A DNA stretch of 64,000 bases from Chaetoderma sp. LZ-2023a (GCA_034401795.1 CM067374.1:130927270-130991269), one strand, 5' to 3'. Counted from the first letter of the stretch, positions 11,787-39,634 are shown. Notes: a model not told the origin generated them from the letters alone. A program made the numbers and translations.

Positions 11787-13106
11787 TTTGTTATAACCCG
11801 CATTCTTTTGAGCAGCGTTTATTACTGATTTGATGAGCGCGCACATTACCCTTACGCGCGTCGCTTCTGAATTTAAATCGGTTAATTTTCCTTTATTCTT
11901 CCCTATATCCTATTTTTAAACGGTCACGCTTATTTGGTGTTATGTTAGGTGTAAATCTATGCTTTATGGACGTTCATTTGTACAGCAGTTACTAAAATAT
12001 CTGCCATGCTACCGGATTTCGAATTTTCTTCTTACATGTTACTTATAGTGTAGAACCGTCTATATGGTCTACGAGAATCACAAGCGGATACTTCAGCTTT
12101 CCTCACTCACAATTGGTAAATGTCATCTTTCAGGGGTTAGGTTTGGTAAAAAGTCATCTCTCACGGCATGATATTTGTGAAATGCCATGTTGCACTGATC
12201 CGGAGTGTATCAGGGTATTTAAATGCACACTAAACACTGTCGTGGTTCAAATTTGATTTGACTGTTATACCATCTAACGTTTGATTGTGTTGCTCTGTGG
12301 GGTTGTAGATGTGCTGCACTAGTTCATGAGAAGTGGGGTGGGGGTGGGGTGGGAGTTGGGCATCGCTGTTTAATCCAATAAAACCCATGAACACTTTTTA
12401 TATGTAGAGTGCAGCATTGAGACAGCAGCGGTGATGGTGTTTGTTTTGTAGCTTTCACAGCTAGAGACCGGGTAACGCCCGCCTACCCGCCTGCCAGCCA
12501 ATTATCCCATCCTGACCTGACTGTACACTCCAAGTTGCCTACATCTATTTGAAAAAAATGTATGTCTTGGTCTATGTAAATACATTGCATTCAGGCGAAA
12601 ATGAGGGTTGTATGTGTTAATGAATAATATTCCAAAAGTGTATGGATTATCACCACACCAAGTTAAGTTTATACTATCATATGTTGCTATATTATAATAA
12701 AATCTAATAACATGATCACGATACTCCTACTAACGGCGGAATATCAGAAGAAGAGGAAAACGACACGAGGAAATGAGAGAAATCTAAGCCCAGTACATCA
12801 GTAGAACTTTTAAAGTATCCGCTTGTGATTCTCGTAGACCATATTCTACACTACAAATAAAACGTAAGAAGAAAATTCGAAATCCGGTAGCACGGCTGCT
12901 ATTTTAGTAACTGCTGTACACATGAACGTTCATAAAGCATAGATTTACACCTAACATAACACTTAATACGCGGGAAATAGGATATAGGGAAGAATAAAGG
13001 AAAAATAAGAGATTTAAATTCAGAAGTGACGAGCGTAAGGGCAATGCGTGCTCCTCTCATTATATCGGTAATAAACGCGGCGCAAAAGAGTGCGGGTTAT
13101 AACAAA
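11787..13106. mobile_element. Element G: 1.3-kb DNA element with ~300-bp terminal inverted repeats
   Basis: Left arm 11787-12096 is the inverted complement of 12806-13106: gttataacccgcat..., tctatgctttatgga.gttcat, ggtctacgagaatcacaagc. A TA dinucleotide flanks both outer ends. The 700-bp interior has no convincing ORF, so it is non-autonomous. Confidence 0.75.
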
Positions 13107-13262
13107 TAAAATTATATTTCATTTCATTTATTACACCCAGACTTTTACAAGTATGTGGGGGAACATATAAACATATGTACATGTGAACAGACATAATACG
13201 AGCATAATACGGTACCACAACCACAACCACAACCACAACCATGACTACTACATTATATTATC

Positions 13263-13263
<1 letters not shown>

Positions 13264-13336
<73 letters not shown>
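13264..13336. repeat. (AAT)n(ATT)n palindromic microsatellite
   Basis: About 12 AAT units switch to ATT units, making a self-complementary tract. Confidence 0.95.
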
Positions 13337-13337
<1 letters not shown>

Positions 13338-13765
13338 CAATAGTTATTATTGAGGTCATCAGGCGGGGGTAGGGGTTGGGATGGGGGTGGGGTGAGGTTG
13401 ATGTCGGACATTAAATGCTCAGATATACACTCCTCATTATAATAATATCTGTATATTATATATCTATTCGCCACATCGTGTCAGTTACGCGCCCACCCAC
13501 CTTCCCACTCAGTGGCAAGTCACCTACTCGGCCATCGGCGTTATGCTGGGTGGCTTCTCGTTGTTTATGTATGGATGGCGGCATCCGGAAACAATGTGGC
13601 AATTCAATTCGTGAGAGCGACCTCCCCCACATCAAACCCACCTCCTCCTGCGATCATAGAAAAGCAGTTAAAATAATTTAGTTAAACATCGACATATAAA
13701 CAATATAAATCTTTATCCGCATTTATTCAGCAGTATTCCCTATATATTCACCATTAGTCTCTCAA

Positions 13766-14028
13766 CCTTTCCCTGTCATCACGAGTAACCTATCGTCCGT
13801 TCTCATCGATTCCGCGAAAGAACGAAAGAGAAACGAGGAGTGGGGCCAGGTTTACAAAATTAAGTATAACAACCCCCCCCCCCCCCACCCCAACACCCGC
13901 CATTTCACCCTTCCCTGACATCACGAGTAACCTTTCGTCCGGTCTCCTCGATTCCGCGAAAAAACGAAAGAGAAACGAGGAGTGGGGCCAGGTTTACAAA
14001 ATTAAAGTATAACAACACCACCCCCACC
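13766..14028 (+). repeat. Direct repeat, two units of ~115 bp (140-bp period)
   Basis: ccctgtcatcacgagtaacc to ggggccaggtttacaaaatt occurs at 13766-13885 and 13906-14020, separated by a poly-C and spacer. A related inverted-repeat-like stretch with gggaaacgaagagtgggatc lies at 11070-11200. Confidence 0.75.
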
Positions 14029-14219
14029 TTCAGAATAGACGCAAATTTATATATATTTTTATTGTTTAGCTATATTAATCCGTCACTTTATTCGACTATG
14101 TAATAGATTTAGTAACAAAAACACATTATTTTGGAGACTATAGATCGGTCGAATAAATACTGAACTCTGAAATCTCGCCTTTGAGAGGGTGATAAGCTCT
14201 CTACGGCTATCTAACTCTA

Positions 14220-14414
14220 TTGGGTACTGAACGCTGTTGCTGCCAGAACCCAGTCACTTTAGTTTCAAAATATTCAACATCTTACCAGTATCGATTTCTG
14301 GAAATTGAGATTCAGAGTGCGCATGAATCGATTGATCACCACAACAGGAGCAAAGTGTTGGTGGAGCTTAGCTAGAGATGGGAGGGACATAGCTAAAACG
14401 GGATTCATTCATTG
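14220..14414 (-). mobile_element. MITE-A, reverse, right part
   Basis: Half palindrome, gtatcgatttctggaaattg, ggtggagcttagctagagat and terminal tcattcattg. Confidence 0.65.
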
Positions 14415-14424
14415 TTACTAGTGC

Positions 14425-14880
14425 GTGGTAGTTTAATCGGAGGGGCGTAAGTGTTGTTTACTCGAGATCACACACACGATAATTAGATTTCAAGCTGGAC
14501 ATAAGCTCAGAATCAAGCTCTAGTTTATCAAATCCTAGTATTTCTGTTGCATCTCATTAATATGATGGTGTCGACCACTGAATGGGCGGGTGACGTGTGC
14601 GCTATCAATGATCAACAGCGAAATATTGTTCAGGCGATGACGTCATACCACAATAATCATTCACGCGAGGACGTCACTCTGTGATTGTAGCTCTCGGGGT
14701 ACGTACTGGTCCGCTAGTAGATTTCAGCCCATCGCACCGTAAGTGCACGATGACCGAAATGGCTGGTTAGCCTCGGGTTTCTGGGTTGCTGATCCCGTAT
14801 GACGTCTCTCCGAGAAATACAAAGACCGACTTCTAGAGCCGGTGGAACGCTGATGCTCCAATGGGGCCGTGCGACCATTG
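14425..14880. other. No gene recognised
   Basis: 14690-14880 may be a SINE with the AAT run as its tail (gaaatggctggttagcctcg), but I cannot show boxes or duplications. Confidence 0.3.
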
Positions 14881-14885
14881 CCGCC

Positions 14886-14984
<99 letters not shown>

Positions 14985-14985
14985 C
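14886..14985. repeat. (AAT)n
   Basis: About 32 units with one GAT interruption. Confidence 0.95.
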
Positions 14986-15491
14986 GTTATTTATTGAGGG
15001 TAACACTTCAAGTACACGGCCTGATCTAGCCAAGATTGACCCACACAGTGTCATCCCAACTATTAGTGTCACCGGTATGTCTATCCATACTAATTTAGAG
15101 TTATGGAACAATTTGTAATTAAAACAGTAGATAATCGTTTGACAGTAAATGAGCACACAATAATACACAATTTAGAGCTAAGTATTGTTCTTTCTACGTG
15201 GTGTCGCCGGAGGTACCATACAGGTTCTTGAATCAGCAGAGGTATCCCCGCAAGAGAAGCAGGAGAAGCATCCGCAACGAAGACACTAAGTAGCTTAATA
15301 TAAGCTAATATACCCCTAACACACACAAAGAAAATAGTGTTGTTGCGAGAGGACAGTGCCTCGCGCGGGCCTCCGTCACAGGAAAATGCCTTCAACGCCG
15401 AAGCGGAGGAAAAGAGCTGGCAAAAAGGGCCACTCATTTGTTTAAGAGAAAATGCCAAGTGCTGGAAATCCTAGTGAAGCTACTGTTAAGG
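14986..15491. other. Nothing recognised
   Basis: A 122-codon - strand frame (15090-15458) has no family resemblance and no splice or repeat support. Confidence 0.35.
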
Positions 15492-18263
15492 TGTTGCACT
15501 CTGGTTTACGTGAAGACGGACGAACGATTTCCGAAGAATTCCTAGGTCACCGTCTTATGTAGTTTCAAAGATACTGTGTTGGTAGATGCCGCTTTATTTA
15601 TGCGGGCCTTCTGCTACCGCCTAACCTATCATTTAGTTGTTAGAAACGGAAACTAGTTTTGGCTGCAAGTGGCAGGGATTCCTACCTATCTTTAGATACA
15701 GTTGTCCAATGGGCGCATACGCTCAGCTTCCCGTAGGTCGCTTTGGAATAGCATCTACCTCCAAGGACAGCATGCGTACATGTAGCGACACAAGGCATCC
15801 GAATTCGATGAAAATCTGGCTACCCTGCTCCGCAACCACATAAAACATCACCTGGACAATGGCTATGTTTCACACAAGCAAGTTTGATTACTAACATGCC
15901 GTTACGGTGAGGGGTGGAGAGACGGATATCCATCGTGAGCATCCTTCCCGTGAGGGCGTGATGAGCTCCAATGCTTCATACAGGCACTGCAACGAATTGG
16001 ATTGAGATCCGCATCTCGTCCGTCACTGCATGATACAGATCTAACAGTTGACCTGTCGTTAGGGTTAAGTTCTAATATGCCCAAATATGCACTGCAGGCC
16101 AGTAAATAAACTAACTCACATTTATAACTATATGTTTTCGCAGTGCTTCCTTCGTTGGCTGGGTTATCTAGCTAACAATTATCCGTAGATACGGTGGGGT
16201 GGTGGGGGTTGGGTGGGGGTGGGGGATGTATGTAAAGCAGCACTTTAACCATCACTGCTCGGAAACCTCCGATAGTTTCCCAGAGTCAGATCTGATCAAC
16301 GTGCTGATGGGGAATCCAGACAATTAGAAAGCCATACGGTTGGTGGATCGTGGAAAGAGACAATAACTTAATATATATGAGGCCTTATAGGTAATTGGCC
16401 AACTTTACACAACCTTGCCGGAATGTGGGGGCTACATTACCGCAACAACCGAAAAAGAGGCGTACACTATATGTCTCTAAACGAAGAAATTGTCCCTAAT
16501 CACTTTAACCTATCCTATCGAGCTGAATAGTAAGGTTGGTCGGTAACATGCCGGGCTCAAACAATTAGAGCACGGTCAGCGACCTCAGTGTAAAATTGAT
16601 GATGGCGGAAATAAGTGATGCGGATATAAATGTTGCTGTATGGAATTTCCTAGCGTACTGCGGTCCAAGGTTTTCCACAATTAAACAAAACATATTCACT
16701 GGATGGCTATCTGCCATATACAACTAACCAATGCAATAAGTAGATTGTAATTAAATTAAGTAACTAAGTATCATAGATTGATAAACTTAAACGGTGCGGC
16801 TAGTTGAAAGGACCCACAGTAAACAAGGATAATATTCACAGTAATAAAGAAATTATAAATTGCGGTCCTAAGACCGGAAAGGTACCTATTAGTCATCAGT
16901 ACCAATTACGGAAATAATAATTAGATGTACAATAGTATAGTGACTTGAGTACCTAATAGTCATTGGTATGGAACAGGCTACTATGTTGCTGAAATTGAGG
17001 CGTTAACATATTCATAGCACGAGTCGACACGTTCTCTGAAGCTGGAGAGATTTCCGCAGGCGATTTCCGCAGCAGGTTTCCGCAGTCTGGTCTCCGCAAG
17101 CTGACTCCTCCAGACAGGGTAGACACGGTACACACTCAGGACAGTGAAATGAAGAAATGTCTATTAGATAGTCTTGGTAACTAGTATACAATTTATACGG
17201 AAGTGAGAAAGTTATCCGTCCAGCTACGGAAATGGTAACGGTAAAGGTTGCTCATTAAAAGAGGGCTGCATATAATATAAAGAACATGGTGCGGGATGCG
17301 TCGCATAGTTCCTGCGGCGCACCCAGCAAAGTTCCACCAGACTGTGGCCAAAAAGTTAATTAAAACACACATGACAAGCAGTGCGGAAATTGAAGTCCAC
17401 ATTTCAGCATGGTTGGCAGAACCGGCGAGTCATCCACCAAGAATCACCGTAGCTCTACATTCCGTAGAATTACATCCCGGGCCCGCACGGCCCGCCCTCG
17501 GAAAGGTTCCCTTAGGAAAGTCCGGATGCGGAAAGTCTAACTTTAAATTTAGTTTATTACACCCCCCCCCCCCCCCCCATCCGGGAGTATCCAAAAACTT
17601 GTGGAAGCCGAGGACGTCCTACCACCGCGGATGTGCTGGGATCCGTAAGACACCGGTAGATGTGAGAATCACTTGTAGGTCAGCAGTTACATCCGTCCTC
17701 CTGTTGGTCCAGGTCCTGCGCGGGCCCGCTTCCACACCGGCGATGCTCCTGCTTCTATATTTTTCACCCCTTTTATGTTACTCGTGACGGCAGCGGCCAA
17801 GTAATAGCCAAACATCGTGCAGCTAGATCAGTGACGTATTTACAACGTTCTAGAACATTCTAGATCTATTTATGCATACACGCGATTACGACGTCAAAAG
17901 CAATATTTTGAAGATAATTTAATGGGATTGTCGAGGATAACTCAGCCATTTCTGGGCCGATTTTGAAATGGTGAACAGTTCTAGAAAGCTCGTTTTATTC
18001 TGGTCCTGATCGATTGCAAGAACAACGAGACCGGATTAATTAAAGGTTTTTACGAGTACCAACTCGGTACACTATAGGCACGCACTCGCTTCCAATTCCG
18101 TGACATGTTGTCAGGGAAGCCGATTTTTAACGAAAACCTCTCACAGGGCTTATGTACGCGTACTATCCTACCCAGGGGCGCACGCTTGGAGCGAGTTCGG
18201 AGGGGCCTTTCCGTACCCTGTTTTGCTGGGACGCCCATACTCGTCCGGTCGGTCTGTGCTACA
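15492..18263 (-). mobile_element. LTR-like element H, copy 1 (most diverged)
   Basis: Collinear with 55395-58057 over about 2.7 kb: ttcaaagatact.gttggtag, gccgctttatttatgcgg, tgcactgcaggccagtaa and the gaccggaaaggtacct segments recur in the same order. Read on the - strand it begins TGTAGCACAGACC and ends near ...CAACA. A weak TATA-like run at 17769-17778 and a decayed CCAAT (17797) match the promoter position of the other copies. No coding capacity seen. Confidence 0.6.
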
Positions 18264-18542
18264 TGATTCTCATGTGCTAATAGAATTCATAAAAGACTTT
18301 CTGTAGCCAAATTTACTATTTAGGATTTCAAATTTATTCAAATAATATTCTGTATTTTTTTTGGTCTAAATTGTATAAAAGCTCCATTTGGCGTTGACCC
18401 TTTTCTTATTTATAGCCTATGTAAGTTACGCACCGGCCACATAAAAATTTCGAAACATCCGAAAAATCTTTGTCATGTAACTGAAGGGCGAGGGTCTACA
18501 ATCTCTGATTTCTCTTGTTGAATTTGTTCGTTTTACCTGCAG

Positions 18543-34051
<15,509 letters not shown>

Positions 34052-34066
<15 letters not shown>

Positions 34067-34232
34067 CAAATTGTGGTGACGTCACACTACTGAAGCAAAC
34101 GCCACTTAGATATTACGACATCAGTTCGTGCTAACAAATTGTAGTGACGTCACACTACTGAAACAAACGCCGCTTAGATATTACGACATCAATTTGTGCT
34201 AATGGATTTCGGTGACGTCACCCTAGTATAAC
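34052..34232 (+). repeat. 68-bp tandem array built from the end of the kringle exon
   Basis: Units begin at 34052, 34120 and 34188. Each contains (at)cagttcgtgctaac, encoding ISSC and stop in the first two, followed by a TGACGTCA site. Interrupted by the LINE at 34233. Confidence 0.85.
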
Positions 34233-34362
34233 GGATTCAGATTCAGATTCAAATTATTTATTGGCACGAAATCTACATACATATAGATATAACCACAAAT
34301 AGATAGTACATACGATATACAGTTAACAATAAGTAAAATATACATGATATATACAATACGCA

Positions 34363-34414
34363 CACGCACACTCTCACGCACCCGCCTACGCACACGCGCA
34401 CACACGCACGCACG

Positions 34415-34471
<57 letters not shown>
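34363..34471. repeat. (AC)n within LINE 3' region
   Basis: CACG units then about 25 AC units, inside the LINE span. Confidence 0.9.
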
Positions 34472-34932
34472 GATAACCTCCACGAATTAAGGCTGATGGC
34501 TCTGTTATCAAATTAAGTGGTTATATTAATATATGAGCAGGGACTACATACCATTCATAGTGTAAATTTGAAGTTAATATTGAAGTTAATGTTCTGCTAG
34601 GTACTGGGCATTAGTTACAGTGGAAACTTCACTGACTGTTGCGTGAAACCTCCGCCAGGATCACTAAATAAAGAAGAAGCAGCATCACCACTCGCCATAT
34701 CTCAATATCCCATGACAGTTTAATCACCATGAGATTTTATAACACAGAAGATAACGATGTCTTCACCCAGCCGTCATATAAAAGGGCGATAATGATACAT
34801 GTAATGTACCTACAGCAAAACTTGCTGCCGATCTGATCAGCTATATTGCAATTACTAGTGATGGCGGTGGGTTAGTGGATTGTTTCGGAGCCAACGCATT
34901 CTGCCTTTTCATGAAACAATCAGTGACATATT

Positions 34933-36741
34933 TTAGTACCGGTTTGCAGGGACCTCAGTGTCACCGTTATTGTAGGACATTATGAACACAAATTTATGCT
35001 GTTCACTGAGGGAAGCAAAATTTACAAAAACATTAAGGTAATTAAATAGCGAGTGTCTTTCACTGTGGTAAAATAGACATTTTAGAATAAAATGTCTTTC
35101 ATCATCAACAGTTTGAATGTTACATAGCGAACATACTCTTTTTTCTACCGGAGTTTTGGGAATTGTATGTCTCCCCACTTCTATCTGAAGATCGTGTGCA
35201 CTGACTCTGAGTTTGGCAAACACATTTCGCCTAGAAAAATCGTGTTCAGTTGGTAAATAATTCTCCATGTTAAAGTTGCTTTTAAATGTTTGATACGACC
35301 TAAGTTTAGGACCCTGTTGAGATGTACCAATTCGATCTGTGACACCTCTGATTACATGGACCAACCAGTTTGATTTGTATCTAGACTCCATGGCATCAGT
35401 TAGTAATTTAGCACATGTCTTTTTATTTCTGGTGCTTTGGTTGGTCCAAATCTGTTCGAAGCTAAAGCTAGTCCATAGATTTTTTAAATGGCTAGCCCAG
35501 TTATCTTCTTCTAATGAGGAATACGAATGCATATAGGCTTGATGAACTATTGTCTCAGAGTCAATACCACATACTCTCATCAAAAATTTGGCTGATTGTG
35601 TGAGGAGCGTGGTGAGTAAGGCATATAGCCCGAGTTCACCCCTTACAGCAGCATTAGTAGCTGTCCTATTAACCCCCAGTATATATTTACAGACGCTAAT
35701 TAGGACCTTTTCGACTGGGACATTATCTCTTAATTGCATGTAGTTATGTTCATTGATGCCTTTGATGTAAAAGGGTGCCCAAAGTTCTGCACAATAAGAT
35801 AAGATGGGTAAAATTAAAGAACGAAATAGCGTGAATGATGTTAAAACCTTATTTCTGACATTGATAACTTTAAGTTTGAACAAAGCCTTCTTGGCCTGCT
35901 CTGTCAGTCTTTCACATGCAGCTTTACATTTACCAGATGGTGTAAAGACGATACCTAAATAGTAATAAGACTTTACAACCTCAATCGGTGAGCCCTTGTA
36001 TGTAAAGTGATACATGTATCTCTTTAGTAAATGCCCACTTTTATTGAAAATTATTATTTTGGTCTTATTTAAGTTGAGAGTAAGGTCCCATTTGTTGCAG
36101 TAAATATTCAATTTGTTTAGCGCATTTTGCAGACCAGTGTGGGTTCCTGACACTATGGCAAGATCATCAGCAAACATAAGACAATTAATAGAAGTGTTAT
36201 TTAAAGGTATAGGATCGCATGTTCTATCAAAGATATCTGGCAAATCACGCAGATACATGTTGAATAAAAGTGGGCTAAGTACGCAACCTTGTTTGACACC
36301 AACTGAGGATGAAAAGCCATTGCTGTACCCATCATTCATTTTGACTGCATATTTCACATCAGAGTACATACTTTCAATGACAGTTAGTAAATTGCCATCA
36401 GTACCAGCTTGTAGTAATTTATACATTAATTTGCTTCGAGAGACTGTGTCAAAGGCTGACTTGAAATCCACAAAACAGTAGAATATATTTTTCTTAGTAG
36501 CAGCATTAACATATTTGTCAATAATTGATTTCAAAGTCATAATATGGTCTGCTGTTCTTGCATTCTTTCTATAACCAATTTGACATTGTGGGATTAGTTT
36601 GTTTGTTTCAGTAAATTTTGTTAATCGATATTGCAGAATGTTACAAAATAATTTGCATAAATTGCTACTTACGGCTATACCCCTGTAGTTTTCAGATTTC
36701 GAAACCTCGCCCTTTTTGTGTATAGGTACAAGTAGATACAT
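34933..36741 (-). CDS. LINE reverse transcriptase (N-terminus truncated)
   Basis: A polymerase of a non-LTR retrotransposon, which would copy element RNA at a nicked target site. All fingers and palm motifs from HKKGEVSKSENYRGIAVSS through FADD to YLG are present, plus the C-terminal zinc-binding segment. The first Met lies 5 bp inside the truncated end, so the true start was further upstream and has been lost. Confidence 0.85.
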   Translation of the reverse strand: MYLLVPIHKKGEVSKSENYRGIAVSSNLCKLFCNILQYRLTKFTETNKLIPQCQIGYRKNARTADHIMTLKSIIDKYVNAATKKNIFYCFVDFKSAFDTVSRSKLMYKLLQAGTDGNLLTVIESMYSDVKYAVKMNDGYSNGFSSSVGVKQGCVLSPLLFNMYLRDLPDIFDRTCDPIPLNNTSINCLMFADDLAIVSGTHTGLQNALNKLNIYCNKWDLTLNLNKTKIIIFNKSGHLLKRYMYHFTYKGSPIEVVKSYYYLGIVFTPSGKCKAACERLTEQAKKALFKLKVINVRNKVLTSFTLFRSLILPILSYCAELWAPFYIKGINEHNYMQLRDNVPVEKVLISVCKYILGVNRTATNAAVRGELGLYALLTTLLTQSAKFLMRVCGIDSETIVHQAYMHSYSSLEEDNWASHLKNLWTSFSFEQIWTNQSTRNKKTCAKLLTDAMESRYKSNWLVHVIRGVTDRIGTSQQGPKLRSYQTFKSNFNMENYLPTEHDFSRRNVFAKLRVSAHDLQIEVGRHTIPKTPVEKRVCSLCNIQTVDDERHFILKCLFYHSERHSLFNYLNVFVNFASLSEQHKFVFIMSYNNGDTEVPANRY

Positions 36742-36753
36742 AGTAGGTATAAC

Positions 36754-37110
36754 AAAAATAAATCACAAGGGAATATTGAGACGAAGTCATTTCTGTTTTG
36801 GTAGTGTGACGTCACCACAATCATTTAACAGAAACTGCAGTGCGTTCAGGAGCGCGAAAAACTTTCGGCGTTACGTAAGTATTTAATAATGTGTCGTATA
36901 CTAGCTTCAGTTTAGTAATTTTATATTACTGAGCACTGTCTCACCAAGAACGTGAACGTTCGCCGAACACTCGCCTTCCTGAACTCACTCCAGTTGTAAA
37001 AAAAAAAGCTGTGACGTCACACTACCAAAATATAAATGACTTGGCAGTATTGCAAAATCAGTTCCTGTATGTGGTGACGTAACACTACTAAATCAGACAT
37101 CGCATGGGAG
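36754..37110 (+). repeat. Continuation of the 68-bp array after the LINE, diverged
   Basis: Contains further gtgacgtcac.ac.accaaaatataaat and ggtgacgtaacactactaaa units matching the array before the LINE, separated by non-matching sequence. More diverged units recur at 37503-37720 and 38270-38340. Confidence 0.6.
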
Positions 37111-37502
37111 AATGGACCTTTCCGGTTTTAGCTATGTCTCGCCCATCTCGATCTAAGCTCCACCCACACCTCGTCCGTGTTGGGATCGATCGATCTCTGA
37201 ACTCCCTGAATATCAATCTCCAGAAAACTATACAGGTAAGCTGTAAATATTTCGAAACTAATTTGACTGGGTGCTGTTGCTGCCTAGGGCAGCAACAGCC
37301 CCCAATCAAATTAGTTTCAAAGTATTCAACAGAATGTTTGTTGAATGGTAAAGACATACAATTCGTATGTGTCGGGCTATTAAGCGTTAAAGACGGACTA
37401 TATGGAGTCGTTCATGATGTCATGAATATTACGTCATCATACACGTCACGTAGTTGATGATGACGTTATATGATGGACAGATAAACTTGGAAAGGTCCAT
37501 TG
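37111..37502 (+). mobile_element. MITE-A, full length
   Basis: aatggacctttccggtttta to ttggaaaggtccattg. gatcgatcgatc at 37183 region; 95-bp palindrome at 37240-37333; CRE-type sites at the right. Confidence 0.85.
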
Positions 37503-37720
37503 CAACACATGTTCCTGTAGACAGGTTTTGGTGACGTCACATTAGTAAATCTTAGTCATATGGGGAGAATGCGATATTAGGACGCGTTAATAGATTGCGG
37601 TGACGTCACATTAGTGCAATATAAATCATGTGGACGTATTGTGGAGTCAGATCACGTTAATAGATTGGTGTCACGTCACATTACTAAAACAGAAATCACA
37701 TGTGAGAGACATCGAGTGAT
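37503..37720 (+). repeat. 68-bp-type units, further copies
   Basis: Three units with ggtgacgtcacattagta, each about 70 bp apart, between two MITE-A copies. Same motif order as at 34052. Confidence 0.6.
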
Positions 37721-37811
37721 TGGAGTGTGGTGGGATGTTGAGAATTTGAGACATCAGTCTCTGTTATCGCAATATGACGATATCACACTACAAGACGTGC
37801 GTGCATGGATG

Positions 37812-38184
37812 AATCCCGTTTATCGATCAATCGTATGACATAATCAACTATATACGTCACATGTAGGCTGACATCATAATCAATTACGTAATTAAGTCAT
37901 GCACAAACGCTTAATAGCCAGTCAAGTTGTACGTATTTTCTATTTAATAAAGACTTTGTTGAATATTTTGAAAATAATTTGACTGGGCGCTGCTGCTGCC
38001 ATAAGCAGCAAAAAAGTAAGCATCCAGTAAGATTAGTTTCAAAATATTCAACAGCGTACCTGTATAGTTTCCTGGAAGGCGGGAATCAGAGAGCTAAGGG
38101 TTCGATCGATCCCAACACCGACAAAAGGTGGCGGAGCTTAGCTAGAGATGGGCGGCGTATAGCTAAAACCGGATTCATCCATTG
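37812..38184 (-). mobile_element. MITE-A, reverse, full length
   Basis: aatcccgtttatcgatcaat to aaccggattcatccattg. The palindrome has an insertion at its centre. Confidence 0.75.
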
Positions 38185-38340
38185 GGCCATCAATCCATGT
38201 TAACAGCGGAATGCACAGCTTTTCAAACTTTTCGCCGATTTTAATTTGATTTTGTGATAACGTCAAATTATGTAAACAAAAACTACATGGGAGTATTGCG
38301 ACCTCGGTTTATTGCGAACAGATTGTGGCGACGTCTCAAT

Positions 38341-38701
38341 ATAGGCCTATTTGTGTTTGCTCATTGATTTTAACTTCAATTCTAATACGCTAACAAAAGG
38401 ACAACGTCTATAAACAGCATTAGTTTTATCTTAGTCAGATATTAAAACTCTACACCTTCTCTACCTCAACTTGTGGTGGGGATGCGATTAATCAATTTTG
38501 CTCAACATGACATAATTTATATTTATGACATAACACTCAAATTATACAGCCAATATATATATACCTTTTATCACAGAAGAACGCTCAATGTCAGTTTAAT
38601 CCCTGGCGTAATCCAGCGGGGGTGGTGGTGGGGCAGAGTGTGCACCTCAACAAGCGAGGTTGTCCGCAAGTCACATGATGTTAAGTTTCTCCTCCCAACA
38701 C
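38341..38701. other. Nothing recognised
   Basis: No gene or family repeat seen. Confidence 0.35.
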
Positions 38702-38948
38702 CTACACATGCAATATAAAAATGGAGCCTTGGCTTCATGCCGAGAATAATCATCTTACGTAAGGATCGGCCATTTTGTCACGTCATCATAACGACTAGAC
38801 TGTTATTCGGAATCAACTTCGGGACCCAGTCTATCTCCATGGTGAACTGTAAAGGCACCCCTGTGGATCGTGTTGCTTTTGATATCATCACAACTCCTGT
38901 ATCACTAGCTTGATACATACATTAAAATCAACTAGATTCGTCCATTGT
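38702..38948. repeat. Repeat C copy 2
   Basis: Matches 30297-30539 over its length, including ctgtggatcgtgttg and tgtatcactagcttgata. The right end runs into tccattg, resembling a MITE-A terminus. Confidence 0.6.
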
Positions 38949-39325
38949 GTCTTTTCCACCGCGGGCCTCCTACGCTCCTTTATGTTCTTTCTCGTCTTTG
39001 GTTGCCCTAGATTACGTTCTCTGATGTCTGATCGCAAAACACAAGTTGCTGGAAGGCGATATTTCCTGTTATACAGAGAGATGCCAGGGCGGTAGAGATG
39101 CAGATGGGTGGCCCTGATAATATAGTTAACTGATAATACGTATCTGATAAAGTTGATATTTCACAAATTCTTCCAGAGGAGCCCCCCCTACCCCACCCCC
39201 CCCCCATTCCCCCACAACGCAACGGAGAAACGCCCCTCGCTGACCCAATCTAGGTATGTGGCCTTTTCCCTGCACATAGTCTCATTGCAAATTCCTGGAT
39301 CAGCTCTTGTACCCCCTTAGAACTT
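38949..39325. other. Nothing recognised; C-rich run
   Basis: ccccccctaccccacccccc near 39181-39215. Confidence 0.4.
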
Positions 39326-39480
39326 TGAATTCCGAGAATCTCAAATCCAAGGTAACCATAAAGGTATGCGGTTGCAGATATTTAAAACAATTGGACAGGA
39401 AGCTGTTTCTTCTATAGATTTCAGTTAAATTACTTTCAAAATTTTCAACAACATGTTTATTAACTGTAAACAAGGTAAAC
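39326..39480 (+). repeat. MITE variant fragment
   Basis: tccgagaatctcaaatccaa ggtaacc, worn palindrome, and aacaacatgtttattaactg. Confidence 0.45.
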
Positions 39481-39634
39481 CTGGATATTTTCGTGTTCAA
39501 ATAGGTAATATATGCACTAGTACACCTAGCGTAATCCGAAGAACAAAGTCTGTACATTTGTCGCCCAAACAACGAAGTAAATAAATTCCATTCATATATG
39601 TAATATTGTTAGCTTTTTGATAAGTAAACACGGA

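Larger units (their letters stand above)
34233..36746 (-). mobile_element. 5'-truncated LINE with intact reverse-transcriptase ORF
   Basis: The - strand ORF at 34933-36741 is 602 codons without a stop. RT motifs in order: block A with catalytic Asp in VDFKSAFD (residues 91-98), GVKQGCVLSPLLF (148-160), catalytic FADD (190-193), then YYYLG. A CCHC-like finger, CSLC...ERHFILKC, starts near residue 537. The endonuclease part is missing. The element is flanked by gtataac at 34226-34232 and 36747-36753, a likely 7-bp target-site duplication, and ends in a short GAATCT repeat tail. The intact frame suggests recent insertion. It sits in the 68-bp array after the astacin gene. Clade not assigned. Confidence 0.85.

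Noticed and set aside
17296..17787. 163-codon ORF ending in a hydrophobic MLLLLYFSPLLC, possible signal peptide for the astacin
   Set aside because: It lies inside element H copy 1, and the hydrophobic run is at the C-terminal end before a stop.
36113..36481. 122-codon + strand ORF
   Set aside because: Antisense shadow of the LINE reverse transcriptase.
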